Positions 10,221-19,215 are shown, counted from the stretch's first letter. The stretch: DNA of 64,000 bases from Streptomyces gardneri (GCF_006539185.1 NZ_BJMN01000046.1:1-64000), one strand, 5' to 3'. Notes: generated by a model from the sequence alone, not told the origin. A program made the numbers and translations.

Positions 10221-11510
10221 GTGCAGCCGTCTGCCGCAGTGGGGCCACGGACTCGCCCCCCGCTGCACGTACAGCTTCTTCGCGCGGAAGGTCTGCTCCG
10301 CTGCGGGCGCGTTCTGGGCGACTCCGCTGCCGCCGAGGGAGCGCCAGGTGCCGGGGTCGAACTGGTAGAGCCCGCCGTACGTCCCCGAGGGGTCGACGGC
10401 GTTCGGGCGGCCGCCGGACTCGCAGGCGGCGAGGGCGCCCCAGTCGAGGCTGTCGGCGCCGGCGACGGAGGTGGGCAGGGCGCGGGTGCCGATCCTGACC
10501 TTGCGGCTGACGGGTTCGCGGACGATCTCCTCGCCGGTCCTGCGGGGCCGCTCCCGGACGCCGTTGACCGTGCGCAGGGAGTACGTGACGCGGCGGACGC
10601 CCGCGAGGCCCTGCCGTTCGACGACCTCGGTGCCGGCGAAGAGCTCCGGGTCGCGGACCCTCTCGACGGCGTACGGGATGGTCTCCTCCCGCACCTGCCG
10701 GGAGCCGATGATGCGCAGCACGGTGACGGTCTGGCCGTCGCGGGGGAAGGAGTCGGCGGCGACGGAGGTGGTGTCCTGGCCGGAGAGGGTGATCCCGGCC
10801 TCGGCGAGGGCCTCGCGGATGGTGGCGGAGTTGGTCCGGACGACGCGCTCGCGGCCGTCGGCGAGGAAGGTGACCGTCCGCTCGGTGCGGACGTCGAGGG
10901 CGAGGCCCTGGCGGGTGATCGGGGCCGCGCGGGAGGCCGAGAGGTACGCGCCCTCCGCGCGGACCCCGAGCTGGCGCAGGGCTCCTTCGACGGTCCTGGC
11001 GGTGGTCCAGATCCGGTGGCTCTGCCCGTCGAGGGTGAGGGTGATCGGGCGCCCGTACCGGACGATGATCTCGTCGCCGTTGGCCAGGGCCTCGCCGGGG
11101 GCGGGGGCGACGATGTCGTGGGCGCCGACGGTCAGGCCCTCGTGGGCGAGGAGCTCGTCGACGTCGTCGGCGAAGGTGTGGAGGCTGCGCGGGACGCCGT
11201 CGACGGAGAGCCGGACGGCCTTGTCGTTGGCGACGAAGGCGCTGGTGCCGCCGGCGAGGAAGGCGACGACGAGAGCCTGCGGGACGAGCCGGCGCAGGCC
11301 GTCGCGGGGGGATCCTGAGGCCTTGCGGCGGCGGGCGGCGCGCCGGGATCCGCCACGGGAGCCCCCTTGGCCGGGGACGACGCCGGGGGCTGCCCCGGCT
11401 CCGGGGCCGGTGCCGGGGATGACGAGCGGCGCGGCTTGGGTCGGCTGCTCGTGGACGGGCAGGGTCGCCGCTCGCCGTCCGGCTCGGTGACTGCCCTGGG
11501 AAGTACTCAC
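10215..11510 (-). CDS. rpfB: Resuscitation-promoting factor, RpfB type
   Basis: 431 aa. A charged N-terminal region is followed by a transmembrane anchor (residues 75-94), three DUF348 repeats (starting AVRLSVDGVPRSLHTFAD), a G5 domain (VREETIPYAVERV...) and a C-terminal lysozyme-like Rpf domain from about residue 357, with the catalytic Glu in ACESGGRPN. Rpf proteins cleave peptidoglycan and promote spore germination and exit from dormancy. GTG start at 11510 with TAATGT nine bases upstream, so probably leaderless. It sits between tatD and ksgA, the usual actinobacterial order. The stop codon lies within a tandem repeat array. Confidence 0.94.
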   Translation of the reverse strand: MSTSQGSHRAGRRAATLPVHEQPTQAAPLVIPGTGPGAGAAPGVVPGQGGSRGGSRRAARRRKASGSPRDGLRRLVPQALVVAFLAGGTSAFVANDKAVRLSVDGVPRSLHTFADDVDELLAHEGLTVGAHDIVAPAPGEALANGDEIIVRYGRPITLTLDGQSHRIWTTARTVEGALRQLGVRAEGAYLSASRAAPITRQGLALDVRTERTVTFLADGRERVVRTNSATIREALAEAGITLSGQDTTSVAADSFPRDGQTVTVLRIIGSRQVREETIPYAVERVRDPELFAGTEVVERQGLAGVRRVTYSLRTVNGVRERPRRTGEEIVREPVSRKVRIGTRALPTSVAGADSLDWGALAACESGGRPNAVDPSGTYGGLYQFDPGTWRSLGGSGVAQNAPAAEQTFRAKKLYVQRGASPWPHCGRRLHG

Positions 11511-11519
11511 GAGGCCGGG

Positions 11520-11525
11520 ACATTA
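11520..11525 (-). promoter_or_regulatory. -10 box of rpfB (leaderless)
   Basis: TAATGT on the minus strand, nine bases before the rpfB GTG. The only other sequence between rpfB and tatD is about 60 bases, too little for a long riboswitch leader. Confidence 0.5.
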
Positions 11526-11582
11526 GCCCCGGCCGTGGTCACTCTCCCGAACCTTTCGACTACGACACGTAACCGTTATGGA

Positions 11583-12452
11583 TCAGTAATCGAAGGCGCG
11601 GGCCGTGTTGACCGCGATCGCCTCGGCCATCTCGTTCTCCCCGATCCCGCGCACCTCCGCCATCGCCCGGACGGTGACCGGGATGAGGTACGGGGCGTTG
11701 GGGCGGCCCCGGTAGGGCGCGGGGGTGAGGAAGGGAGCGTCGGTCTCGACGAGGACGAGCTCCAGCGGGGCGACGGCGAGCGCGTCCCGCAGCGGCTGGG
11801 CGTTCTTGAAGGTGACGTTGCCGGCGAAGGACATGTAGTAGCCCTTGGCGGCGCAGATCTCGGCCATGGCGGCGTCGCCGGAGTAGCAGTGGAAGACGGT
11901 CCGCTCGGGGGCGCCCTCCTCGTCGAGGACGCGCAGCACGTCGGCGTGGGCCTCGCGGTCGTGGATGACGAGCGTCTTGCCGTGCCGCTTGGCGATCTCG
12001 ATGTGGGCGCGGAAGGAACGCTCCTGCGCGGCCATGCCCTCGGGGCCCGTACGGAAGAAGTCGAGGCCGGTCTCGCCGACGCCGAGGACGTGCGGCAGGG
12101 CGGCGAGGCGGTCGATCTCGGCGAGCGCGTCGTCGAGGGCCGCGTCCCCGCCGCCCTCGCGGGCACCCTGCCGGGACCAGCCGTCGGGGTCGCCGAGGAC
12201 GATCCGCGGCGCTTCGTTCGGGTGGAGTGCGACGGCCGCGTGCACGCGCTCGTGGGCGGCGGCGGTCTCGGCGGCCCACTGGGAGCCCTTCACGTCGCAG
12301 CCGACCTGGACGACGGTGGTCACGCCGACGGCGGCGGCCTTGACCAGGGCCTCCTCGACGGTCCCGGACTGCATGTCCAGGTGGGTGTGCGAGTCCGCGA
12401 CCTCCACGAGGAGCGGCTCGGGCAGCGGCGGCGGGGCGTCCTTGGCACTCAT
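11583..12452 (-). CDS. tatD: TatD family metal-dependent hydrolase/DNase
   Basis: 289 aa TIM-barrel amidohydrolase. Metal ligands of the TatD family are all visible: HTHLD near the N-terminus, the Glu in VGETGLDFF, the His in LVIHDREAH, the His in VFHCYSG and the Asp in VETDAPFLTP. Members are 3'-5' nucleases involved in DNA repair or RNA quality control. ATG at 12452 with a TACGAT -10 seven bases away suggests leaderless translation. Upstream neighbour of rpfB, as in most actinobacteria. Confidence 0.94.
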   Translation of the reverse strand: MSAKDAPPPLPEPLLVEVADSHTHLDMQSGTVEEALVKAAAVGVTTVVQVGCDVKGSQWAAETAAAHERVHAAVALHPNEAPRIVLGDPDGWSRQGAREGGGDAALDDALAEIDRLAALPHVLGVGETGLDFFRTGPEGMAAQERSFRAHIEIAKRHGKTLVIHDREAHADVLRVLDEEGAPERTVFHCYSGDAAMAEICAAKGYYMSFAGNVTFKNAQPLRDALAVAPLELVLVETDAPFLTPAPYRGRPNAPYLIPVTVRAMAEVRGIGENEMAEAIAVNTARAFDY

Positions 12453-12459
12453 GGCCCCG

Positions 12460-12465
12460 ATCGTA
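12460..12465 (-). promoter_or_regulatory. -10 box of tatD (leaderless)
   Basis: TACGAT on the minus strand, seven bases before the tatD ATG. Confidence 0.5.
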
Positions 12466-12504
12466 CGAGGGCCACGAGTGCCGGCGCGCAGGGTCCCTCC
12501 GGTG

Positions 12505-12933
12505 CTACTCGTGCTTGCGGAAGGGATGGAGGAGGTCGGAAAGGTGCCAGTGGTGGGGCACCGGCGGGGTCTCGGGGGCGTCCTCGGTCGCCTCGGTCAG
12601 TTCCTGCCCGATCGGTCCGGCCATCGAGACGGGCTTGGTCGCCTTCGCCCCGTGCTGGTGCCTCTCCGTCGCGGCGATCAGGTCGAGCACCGACGACACC
12701 TGCCCCGCCCGCATGATCCGGACGACGTGACCGCCGCAGTTCATGCAGGTGGGACTGGACAGCGGGGACGGGACCCGCTCCCCTTCGGCCTTGTAGACGA
12801 CGAATTCCTGGCCGGCGGCGTCGACGTGGTGCTCGATGTCGTACGCCTGCTCCCAGCCGTATCCACAGCGCATGCAGGCGAAGGCGTACGCCTCATGTGC
12901 GACGGATATGCCGGTGCCGGTGATCTCGCTCAT
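12505..12933 (-). CDS. Conserved hypothetical protein with a two-CxxC zinc-ribbon-like module
   Basis: 142 aa from the ATG at 12933, preceded by GAGGAG. Two CxxC pairs (CMRC, CMNC) about 44 residues apart could bind one zinc ion; the segment between carries a conserved-looking YDIEHHVDAAGQEFVVYKAEGE. The C-terminal third is Pro/Glu-rich. No enzymatic signature is seen. The gene is a familiar actinobacterial hypothetical next to rsmI. A perfect 16-bp palindrome sits just upstream of the ribosome binding site. The reading frame extends back to 13029, but that part lacks a good start. Confidence 0.75.
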   Translation of the reverse strand: MSEITGTGISVAHEAYAFACMRCGYGWEQAYDIEHHVDAAGQEFVVYKAEGERVPSPLSSPTCMNCGGHVVRIMRAGQVSSVLDLIAATERHQHGAKATKPVSMAGPIGQELTEATEDAPETPPVPHHWHLSDLLHPFRKHE

Positions 12934-12944
12934 GCCAGCTCCTC

Positions 12945-12960
12945 TCCACTGATCAGTGGA
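12945..12960. promoter_or_regulatory. Perfect 16-bp palindrome upstream of the zinc-ribbon gene
   Basis: TCCACTGATCAGTGGA has no mismatch and no spacer. It lies directly upstream of the GAGGAG of the minus-strand gene, so it is either an operator or a 5'-leader element. Nothing in the surrounding 150 bases is coding. Confidence 0.5.
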
Positions 12961-13108
12961 CGCCTTTTCGGGCCGGAGCGCATCAGCAGGAGACGAACCA
13001 TGGAAGGCTTTTGGCTCTTCCCTTGCCAAGCGCCCTGTGAAGAGTCCCGGCGCCGGGTTCGGCTTTGCCTTTCAGATTAGTCCTTTACCGTTTCCGGGAA
13101 CTGTTCCG

Positions 13109-13960
13109 TCAGCCCTTTGCCGCGTTCTTTGCCGCCACGACCGCATCGAACACCTCGCGCTTGGGCAGCCCCGCCTCGGCCGCGACCGCGACGATCGCCT
13201 CCTTGCGCCGCTCCCCCGCCTCCTCGCGCACCTGCACCCTGCGCACCAGCTCCGCGGCGTCGAGCTCGCCGGGTCCGGTCTCCGGGGCGCCCTCGACGAC
13301 GACGGTGATCTCGCCCCGTACGCCCTCGGCGGCCCAGGCGGCCAGCTCGGCGAGCGGGCCGCGCTTGACCTCCTCGTACGTCTTGGTCAGCTCACGGCAG
13401 ACGGCGGCGCGGCGCTCGGCGCCGAAGACCTCGGCCATCGCGGCGAGCGTGTCGTCGAGCCGGTGCGGGGCCTCGAAGTAGACGAGGGTGCGGCGCTCGT
13501 CCGCGACCTCGCGGAGCCGGCCGAGGCGCTCGCCCGCCTTGCGCGGCAGGAAGCCCTCGAAGCAGAAGCGGTCCACGGGCAGCCCGGAGAGGGCGAGCGC
13601 GGTGAGGACGGCGGACGGGCCGGGGACGGCCGTGACCTTGATGTCCTGCTCGACGGCGGCGGCGACGAGGCGATAGCCGGGGTCGGAGACGGACGGCATG
13701 CCGGCGTCGGTCACGAGGAGGACGCGGGCGCCGCCGACCAGCGCCTCGACCAGTTCGGGCGTACGGGCGGACTCGTTTCCCTCGAAGTACGAGACGACGC
13801 GCCCCGAGGTGTGGATGCCGAGGGCCCGGGTCAGGCCGCGCAGCCTCCGGGTGTCCTCGGCGGCCACGATGTCCGCGTTCTCCAGTTCGGTGGCGAGTCG
13901 GGGCGGAGCGTCCGCGATGTCACCGATGGGGGTCCCTGCGAGTACCAGCGTTCCTGTCAC
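13109..13960 (-). CDS. rsmI: 16S rRNA (cytidine1402-2'-O)-methyltransferase
   Basis: 283 aa of the tetrapyrrole-methylase fold. LVLAGTPIGDIADAPPRL at the N-terminus, AAEDTRRLRGL, VTDAGMPSVSDPGYRLV and FYFEAPHRL-like LVYFEAPHRLDDTL are the RsmI hallmarks. It methylates the ribose of C1402 in the ribosomal P site. The GTG at 13960 is preferred to the ATG three codons earlier because GGAGG lies seven bases before it but abuts the ATG. Divergent from the mannosyltransferase gene. Confidence 0.95.
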   Translation of the reverse strand: MTGTLVLAGTPIGDIADAPPRLATELENADIVAAEDTRRLRGLTRALGIHTSGRVVSYFEGNESARTPELVEALVGGARVLLVTDAGMPSVSDPGYRLVAAAVEQDIKVTAVPGPSAVLTALALSGLPVDRFCFEGFLPRKAGERLGRLREVADERRTLVYFEAPHRLDDTLAAMAEVFGAERRAAVCRELTKTYEEVKRGPLAELAAWAAEGVRGEITVVVEGAPETGPGELDAAELVRRVQVREEAGERRKEAIVAVAAEAGLPKREVFDAVVAAKNAAKG

Positions 13961-14009
13961 ACGGGACATCCTCCCAGCCCGGACAGGCGACGTGCACAGG
14001 CGCGTTCCC

Positions 14010-14015
14010 TACGAT
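14010..14015 (+). promoter_or_regulatory. -10 box of pmt (leaderless)
   Basis: TACGAT, six bases before the GTG at 14022; no ribosome binding site in between. Confidence 0.5.
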
Positions 14016-14021
14016 GGCGCG

Positions 14022-15782
14022 GTGACCAGTACCGCACCCGAGGCCCTGGAGGGCCAGCACCCCATGGCAGAGCCCGTGGCAGAGCCCTCTTCGTGGCAGC
14101 AGAGGCTGCGGCGCTTCGGCTACGCGCCCCGCGCCGAGAAAGCCGCTCCCATCGGGCTGCGGGAGCGGCTCGACCCGCCGTACGCCCGTCCGTCGGCGCG
14201 CATGTGGTCGCTCTTCGGCATCGGCCCCGGGCCGGCCGAGCGGCTGTGGCGGCTGATGGCCTGGGGCGGTCCGCTCCTGGTCACGGCGGTCGCGGGTGTC
14301 CTGAGGTTCTGGAACCTGGGCAAGCCGCACGCGGTGATATTCGACGAGACGTACTACGCCAAGGACTCCTGGGCCCTGATCAACCAGGGGTACGAGGGCG
14401 CGTGGCCGAAGGACATCGACAAGACGATCCTGACGGACCCGGGCGCGGTGCTCGTCCCGACCGACCCGGGGTATGTCGTCCATCCGCCGATGGGCAAATG
14501 GGTCATCGGCCTCGGCGAGAAGCTCTTCGGCTTCGAGCCCTTCGGCTGGCGCTTCATGGTGGCGCTGCTCGGCACGCTGTCGGTGCTGATGCTGTGCCGG
14601 ATCGGCCGCCGCCTCTTCCGCTCCACCTTCCTGGGCTGTCTGGCGGGCCTGCTGCTCGCCGTCGACGGACTGCACTTCGTGATGAGCCGCACCGCGCTCC
14701 TCGACCAGGTGCTGATGTTCTTCGTGCTCGCCTCCTTCGGCTGTTTCGTCGTCGACCGCGACCGCAACCGGAAACGGCTCGCGGCGGCGCTCCCCGAGGA
14801 CGACGAGGGGGTGCTGCGGCCCGACGCGGAGATCGCGGAGACGCTGCGCATGGGCTGGCGGCCGTGGCGGATCGCGGCCGGTGTGATGCTGGGCCTCGCG
14901 GCGGCGACCAAGTGGAACGGCCTGTACGTCATGGTGGCCTTCGGCCTGATGACGGTCCTGTGGGACGTGGCGGGCCGCCGCACGGGCGGCGCCGTCCGCC
15001 CGTACCTCTCGGTGATCAAGAAGGACCTGGTCCCGGCGTTCGTGTCGGTGGTGCCGGTGGCGATCGCGACGTATCTGGCGACCTGGACGGGCTGGCTCGT
15101 CTCGGACAAGGGCTACTTCCGCGACTGGGCCGCCAAGCAGGACAAGCTCCCGGGCGGCGCGGACAGCACCTGGGGCTGGCTGCCGGAGTGGCTGCGCAGC
15201 CTCTGGCACTACGAGTCCGAGGTGTACTCGTTCCACGTGGGCCTGACCTCGCCGCACACCTACGAGTCGAACCCCTGGTCCTGGATCGTCCTCGGCCGCC
15301 CCGTCTCGTACTTCTACGAGTCCCCGGCGCCCGGCACCAACGGCTGCCCGGCGACCGCCAAGGAGAAGTGCGCCCAGGAGGTCCTGGCCCTCGGCACCCC
15401 GCTCCTGTGGTGGGCGGCCTGCTTCGCCATCCTGTACGTCCTGTGGCGCTGGGCCTTCCGCCGCGACTGGCGCGCGGGCGCCGTCGCCTGTGCCATCGCG
15501 GCGGGCTGGGTCCCGTGGTTCCTCTACCAGGAACGCACCATCTTCCTTTTCTACGCGGTCGTCTTCGTGCCTTTCCTGTGTCTGGCGGTGGCCATGATGC
15601 TGGGCGCGATCATCGGCCCACGCGGATCGTCGGAAAGGCGCCGGACGTTCGGTGCGGTGGCGGCGGGATGTCTGGTTCTGCTGATCGTCTGGAACTTCAT
15701 CTATTTCTGGCCCATCTACACCGGCACCCCCATTCCGATAGACCAATGGCGGGGCCGTATGTGGCTCGACACCTGGATCTAG
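14022..15782 (+). CDS. pmt: Protein O-mannosyltransferase (GT39, dolichyl/polyprenyl-phosphate-mannose-protein)
   Basis: 586 aa polytopic membrane enzyme. After an N-terminal cytoplasmic segment comes the first loop with FDETYYAKDSW, carrying the Asp-Glu pair essential in PMT/ArnT-type GT-C transferases; HPPMGKWVIGLGEKLFG and about ten further hydrophobic helices follow. It transfers mannose from polyprenyl-phosphate-mannose to Ser/Thr of secreted proteins. In S. coelicolor the homologue (from memory SCO3154) is needed for phage phiC31 infection and affects antibiotic sensitivity. GTG start fits a leaderless transcript; the frame stays open further upstream but overprints rsmI. A 12-bp hairpin terminator follows. 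Confidence 0.94.
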   Translation: MTSTAPEALEGQHPMAEPVAEPSSWQQRLRRFGYAPRAEKAAPIGLRERLDPPYARPSARMWSLFGIGPGPAERLWRLMAWGGPLLVTAVAGVLRFWNLGKPHAVIFDETYYAKDSWALINQGYEGAWPKDIDKTILTDPGAVLVPTDPGYVVHPPMGKWVIGLGEKLFGFEPFGWRFMVALLGTLSVLMLCRIGRRLFRSTFLGCLAGLLLAVDGLHFVMSRTALLDQVLMFFVLASFGCFVVDRDRNRKRLAAALPEDDEGVLRPDAEIAETLRMGWRPWRIAAGVMLGLAAATKWNGLYVMVAFGLMTVLWDVAGRRTGGAVRPYLSVIKKDLVPAFVSVVPVAIATYLATWTGWLVSDKGYFRDWAAKQDKLPGGADSTWGWLPEWLRSLWHYESEVYSFHVGLTSPHTYESNPWSWIVLGRPVSYFYESPAPGTNGCPATAKEKCAQEVLALGTPLLWWAACFAILYVLWRWAFRRDWRAGAVACAIAAGWVPWFLYQERTIFLFYAVVFVPFLCLAVAMMLGAIIGPRGSSERRRTFGAVAAGCLVLLIVWNFIYFWPIYTGTPIPIDQWRGRMWLDTWI

Positions 15783-15799
15783 CGGGGGAATCGACGTGA

Positions 15800-15826
15800 G
15801 AGGGCGCGACCGGTGGTCGCGCCCTC
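15800..15826 (+). terminator. Terminator after pmt
   Basis: Perfect 12-bp stem GAGGGCGCGACC/GGTCGCGCCCTC with a GGT loop, 17 bases past the pmt stop codon. Confidence 0.75.
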
Positions 15827-15988
15827 CCGGTTGTCGTCCGTGGCTGCCGGCGACCGTCCGCGGCCCTCGGGCGGTCGCGTCCCCGGTTTCGCTCGATTCG
15901 CTGGATTCGTACAACCATCCGCACGCTCAGCAGTCTTGTCAGACGAGTGCGCCGTAGGCGCGTTCGTTTCGTTTCCAGGGGGATCCAC

Positions 15989-16912
15989 ATGACTCACCGC
16001 ATATTCCTGCGTGCCCGCGTGCTTCCGGCCGTGGCCGTGGCCGGGATGCTCGTGCCCGTCGTCGCCGGTGCGGCGCCCGCTTCCGCCGCCACGGCGCCGC
16101 GGGTCAGCTGCACGTCCGGCAAGGCCGGGCTCGCCGCCAAGCTGCAGAGGGACATCACCGCCGCCCTCGCCACCCGCACCGGTACCGTCGCCGTCGGCCT
16201 GCGCGACCGCACCACGAACACCACCTGCACCCTGCGCGCCACCACCTCGTACGACTCGGCCAGCATCGTGAAGGTGACCGTCCTCGCCACGCTCCTGTGG
16301 GACGCCAAGAAGACCAACCGGTACCTGACCGCACGCGAGTCCGACCTCGCCACCGCCATGATCACCAAGTCGGACAACGCGGCCACCAGCTCCCTGTGGA
16401 GGCAGCTCGGCGTCACCAAGGTGAAGGGCTTCCTGGCGGCTGCCGGCATGACGCGGACGGTGCCGGGGTCCGGCGGCTACTGGGGGCTCACCCGGATCAA
16501 CGTCACCGACGAGCAGCGGCTCCTCTCGCTGATCACCGCCAGGAACTCGGTCCTGAGTGACAACGCCCGCGCCTACATCCTCAAGCTCATGAAGAACGTC
16601 GTCACCTCGCAGAGGTGGGGCACCCCGGCCGGCGCGCCCTCCACCGTGTCCAAGCACGTCAAGAACGGCTGGCTGCAGCGCTCCACGCGCGGCTGGCGCG
16701 TGCACAGCATCGGCGCGTTCAAGGGCGGCGGCCACGACTACACCATCTCCGTGCTCACCGACGGCAACAGCACGATGAACTACGGCGTGAACACGATCCA
16801 GGCCGTGGCCAAGGTGATCCACCGGGATCTGTTCCCGACCGCGTCCGCCGCGACCCTCTACGCGCCGACCACCACGCCCCAGGAGGCGCACGTCGCGGTG
16901 CCCCAGGGCTGA
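15989..16912 (+). CDS. Secreted class A beta-lactamase-like serine hydrolase
   Basis: 307 aa from ATG 15989, with AGGGGGA upstream. Signal peptide 1-33 ends in ASA. The Ser-Lys pair of penicillin-interacting enzymes is at S92-K95 (SIVK); an SDN motif (KSDNAAT) follows about 40 residues later, and KNG replaces the usual KTG near the C-terminus. This combination fits the class A-fold serine hydrolases common in Streptomyces, which may be peptidoglycan-remodelling enzymes rather than true beta-lactamases. The next gene is a penicillin-binding protein, supporting a cell-wall role. Weakness: substrate unknown. Confidence 0.82.
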   Translation: MTHRIFLRARVLPAVAVAGMLVPVVAGAAPASAATAPRVSCTSGKAGLAAKLQRDITAALATRTGTVAVGLRDRTTNTTCTLRATTSYDSASIVKVTVLATLLWDAKKTNRYLTARESDLATAMITKSDNAATSSLWRQLGVTKVKGFLAAAGMTRTVPGSGGYWGLTRINVTDEQRLLSLITARNSVLSDNARAYILKLMKNVVTSQRWGTPAGAPSTVSKHVKNGWLQRSTRGWRVHSIGAFKGGGHDYTISVLTDGNSTMNYGVNTIQAVAKVIHRDLFPTASAATLYAPTTTPQEAHVAVPQG

Positions 16913-17026
16913 CCGCCCCGATCCGCCGTGACCGGCGGCCCACGTGACGGATGTGCCGATAGTTGCTCGACACACCGAAGGGACGCTGCTTGACTGGACG
17001 GCCACCTGGGGAGGGGAGGCGCAGTC

Positions 17027-18676
17027 ATGCGCAGTGGAGCCAAGACAGCGATAGTCGGAGGCGTGTTCCTCGTCGTGGCGGGCGGTGTCGGATACGGGGG
17101 TCTCAACCTCTACAACGGGATCACGGGCGGCAACACGTCCCCCGAGACCCGTGCCGGTGACGGGCCGAGGACCGGGCCCGTCACCGGTGACGAAGTGACC
17201 TCCACCGCACGGGAGTTCCTCGCGGCCTGGGCCGCCGGGGAGCCGGAGAAGGCCGGTCAGCTGACGAACGACCCGGTCACGGCGGGGCCCGCCGTGGCGG
17301 CCTACCGTGACGGCGCGAGCGTCTCGGAGGCGACCATCACGCCGGGGACGCCCGTCGGAGCGACGGTGCCGTTCACGGTGAAGGCCACGATCACGTACAA
17401 GGACGTGTCGAAGCCCTGGTCGTACACCTCCGAACTGACCGTCGTCCGGGGGCAGACGACGGGCCGGCCGCTGGTGAAGTGGGCACCTTCCGTGCTCCAC
17501 CCGAAGCTGCTCACCGCCGACGCCACGGTCCGTACGGGCGTCGCGAAGGCCGCGTCCGTGAAGGCCGTCGACCGCAACGGCCTTGAGCTGACGGCGGAGA
17601 AGTACCCCTCGCTCGCGCCGGTCCTGGCCGAACTGCGCAAGCGGTACGGGGCGAAGGCGGGCGGCTCGGCCGGCATCGAGACATGGATCGACTCGGGCAG
17701 CGAGTCCGGGACCGACATCCCCCTCCTCGTCCTGTCGAAGGGCAAGGAGGGGACGCTGAAGACCACCATCGACGCGGGCGTGCAGGCGGCGGCCGAGAAG
17801 GCGGTCAAGACCTACGGCAAGGCCTCGGTGGCGGCGATCGAGCCGTCCACGGGCGCGATACGGGCGGTGGCCAACAACCCGGCCACCGAGTTCAACACGG
17901 CTCTCCAGGGGCAGCAGGCCCCCGGCTCGACGATGAAGATCGTCTCGGCGGCGATGATGCTGCAGAACGGTGTCGTGGCCGGGCCCGACAGCAAGGTCGA
18001 GTGTCCTCCCGACGTGCTGTCGCGCGGCCAGACCTTCGAGAACCTCGACCGGTTCAGCATCCCCGACGCCACCCTCGTCAAGGCGTTCCGGCGCTCCTGC
18101 AACACCGCCTTCATCAAGGCGATCACCGTCCTCAGCGACAAGAAGATCGCGGACACCGCCCTCGGCGACACCGCCCGCGACTCCTTCGGCATCGGCCAGA
18201 GCTGGCAGGTGGGCGTCCCGGCGGCGGACGGCAGCGTCCCCGAGTCCGCGGGGAACGAGACCTCGGCCTCGTACATCGGCCAGGGCAGGATCCAGATGAG
18301 CGCGCTGAACGTCGCCTCGCTCTCCGCGACCGTGAAGAACGGCGGCTTCCTCCAGCCGTACCTGGTGGCGAGGGAGCTCGACGACCGGGAGTTCGCCGAG
18401 GCCGAGCCGCTCTCGCGCGGGGTCGCGACGGCGCTGCGGCGGATGATGAAGGAGACGGCGACCTCGTCGGACGGCACCGCTTTCGACTCGATGTCGGGGG
18501 TCGCCTCCCCCAAGGGCGCGAAGACCGGCTCCGCCGAGGTCGGCGGCCAGGACAAGTCCAACAGCTGGTTCACCGGCTACTCCGGCGACCTCGCGGCGGC
18601 GGCCGTCGTCCAGAGCGGCGGCCACGGCAGCGACGCGGCCGGGCCTGTGGTCGCGAGCGTCCTGAAGGCCGGCTGA
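17027..18676 (+). CDS. Penicillin-binding protein transpeptidase with MecA-N-like domain
   Basis: 549 aa. One membrane anchor (about residues 8-28), an NTF2/MecA-N-like domain (about 55-165), a short dimerisation-like region, then the transpeptidase domain with all three motifs: S301TMK, S357CN and K499TG. It cross-links peptidoglycan outside the membrane. Because the dimer domain is short, it is a divergent class B enzyme of the type abundant in sporulating Streptomyces; S. coelicolor has two such PBPs at the equivalent place (SCO3156/3157, from memory). Start ATG with GGGGAGG upstream. Neighbouring secreted hydrolase shares the wall theme. Confidence 0.92.
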   Translation: MRSGAKTAIVGGVFLVVAGGVGYGGLNLYNGITGGNTSPETRAGDGPRTGPVTGDEVTSTAREFLAAWAAGEPEKAGQLTNDPVTAGPAVAAYRDGASVSEATITPGTPVGATVPFTVKATITYKDVSKPWSYTSELTVVRGQTTGRPLVKWAPSVLHPKLLTADATVRTGVAKAASVKAVDRNGLELTAEKYPSLAPVLAELRKRYGAKAGGSAGIETWIDSGSESGTDIPLLVLSKGKEGTLKTTIDAGVQAAAEKAVKTYGKASVAAIEPSTGAIRAVANNPATEFNTALQGQQAPGSTMKIVSAAMMLQNGVVAGPDSKVECPPDVLSRGQTFENLDRFSIPDATLVKAFRRSCNTAFIKAITVLSDKKIADTALGDTARDSFGIGQSWQVGVPAADGSVPESAGNETSASYIGQGRIQMSALNVASLSATVKNGGFLQPYLVARELDDREFAEAEPLSRGVATALRRMMKETATSSDGTAFDSMSGVASPKGAKTGSAEVGGQDKSNSWFTGYSGDLAAAAVVQSGGHGSDAAGPVVASVLKAG

Positions 18677-18722
18677 TCCCTCACCGCGCGGAACCCGGTC
18701 GCATGGCCCGTACAACTACCAC

Positions 18723-18728
18723 TAGCGT
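18723..18728 (+). promoter_or_regulatory. -10 box of the YbaK-family gene (leaderless)
   Basis: TAGCGT, seven bases before the ATG at 18736. Confidence 0.4.
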
Positions 18729-18735
18729 GCGGGCC

Positions 18736-19215
18736 ATGACCACTGACGCACACCCGCAGTTCGCCGCCGCCCTCCAGGAGTTGGGCCTCGACGTCGAGGT
18801 CCGCCGCTTCCCCGACGAGACCCGCACCGCGCAGCAGGCCGCCGAGGCCATCGGCTGCCGGGTCGCCGAGATCGTGAAGTCGCTGATCTTCGCCGCCGAC
18901 GGGGTGCCGGTCCTCGTCCTGATGGACGGCGCCTCGCGGGTGGACGTCGAGCGGGTACGGCAGGAGCTGGGCGCCGGGAAGGTGACGCGGGCCGACGCGA
19001 AGGCGGTCAGGGAGACGACCGGGTACGCGATCGGGGGCGTCCCGCCCTTCGGGCACCGGACCCGGACCCGGGTCCTCGCCGGCCGGGGCGTCCTCGACCA
19101 CGAGGTGGTGTGGGCGGCGGCGGGCACCCCGCACACGGTGTTCGCCCTCGACCCGAAGACCCTGGTCGCCCACGCCGGCGCCACCGTCGTGGACGTGCGC
19201 GAGGCCTCGGCGTGA
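18736..19215 (+). CDS. YbaK/EbsC family aminoacyl-tRNA deacylase (first of two in the window)
   Basis: 159 aa. The YbaK/ProX fold is recognisable from RFPDETRTAQQAAEAIGCRVAEIVKSLIF, the conserved Lys within it, VERVRQELGAGKVTRA and the GGVPPFGH motif. Family members hydrolyse mischarged Ala-, Cys- or Ser-tRNAs such as Cys-tRNA(Pro). ATG start with a -10 box seven bases upstream. Its stop overlaps the GTG of the following EamA transporter by four bases, so the two are coupled. Confidence 0.88.
   Translation: MTTDAHPQFAAALQELGLDVEVRRFPDETRTAQQAAEAIGCRVAEIVKSLIFAADGVPVLVLMDGASRVDVERVRQELGAGKVTRADAKAVRETTGYAIGGVPPFGHRTRTRVLAGRGVLDHEVVWAAAGTPHTVFALDPKTLVAHAGATVVDVREASA

Noticed and set aside
11511..11582. 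c-di-AMP riboswitch before rpfB
   Set aside because: Some Streptomyces rpf genes have one, but here the -10 box is nine bases from the start, leaving no room for a leader.
12956..15799. A 947-codon open frame on the plus strand
   Set aside because: Overprints rsmI and pmt in a wrong frame; Arg/Gly/Pro-rich translation without any domain.
15989..18676. A dedicated beta-lactam resistance island
   Set aside because: The two genes lie in conserved housekeeping order, composition does not change, and the hydrolase has KNG in place of KTG; wall maintenance is more likely.
15779..18715. A 978-codon open frame on the minus strand
   Set aside because: Antisense shadow of the beta-lactamase-like and PBP genes, both of which have intact motifs.
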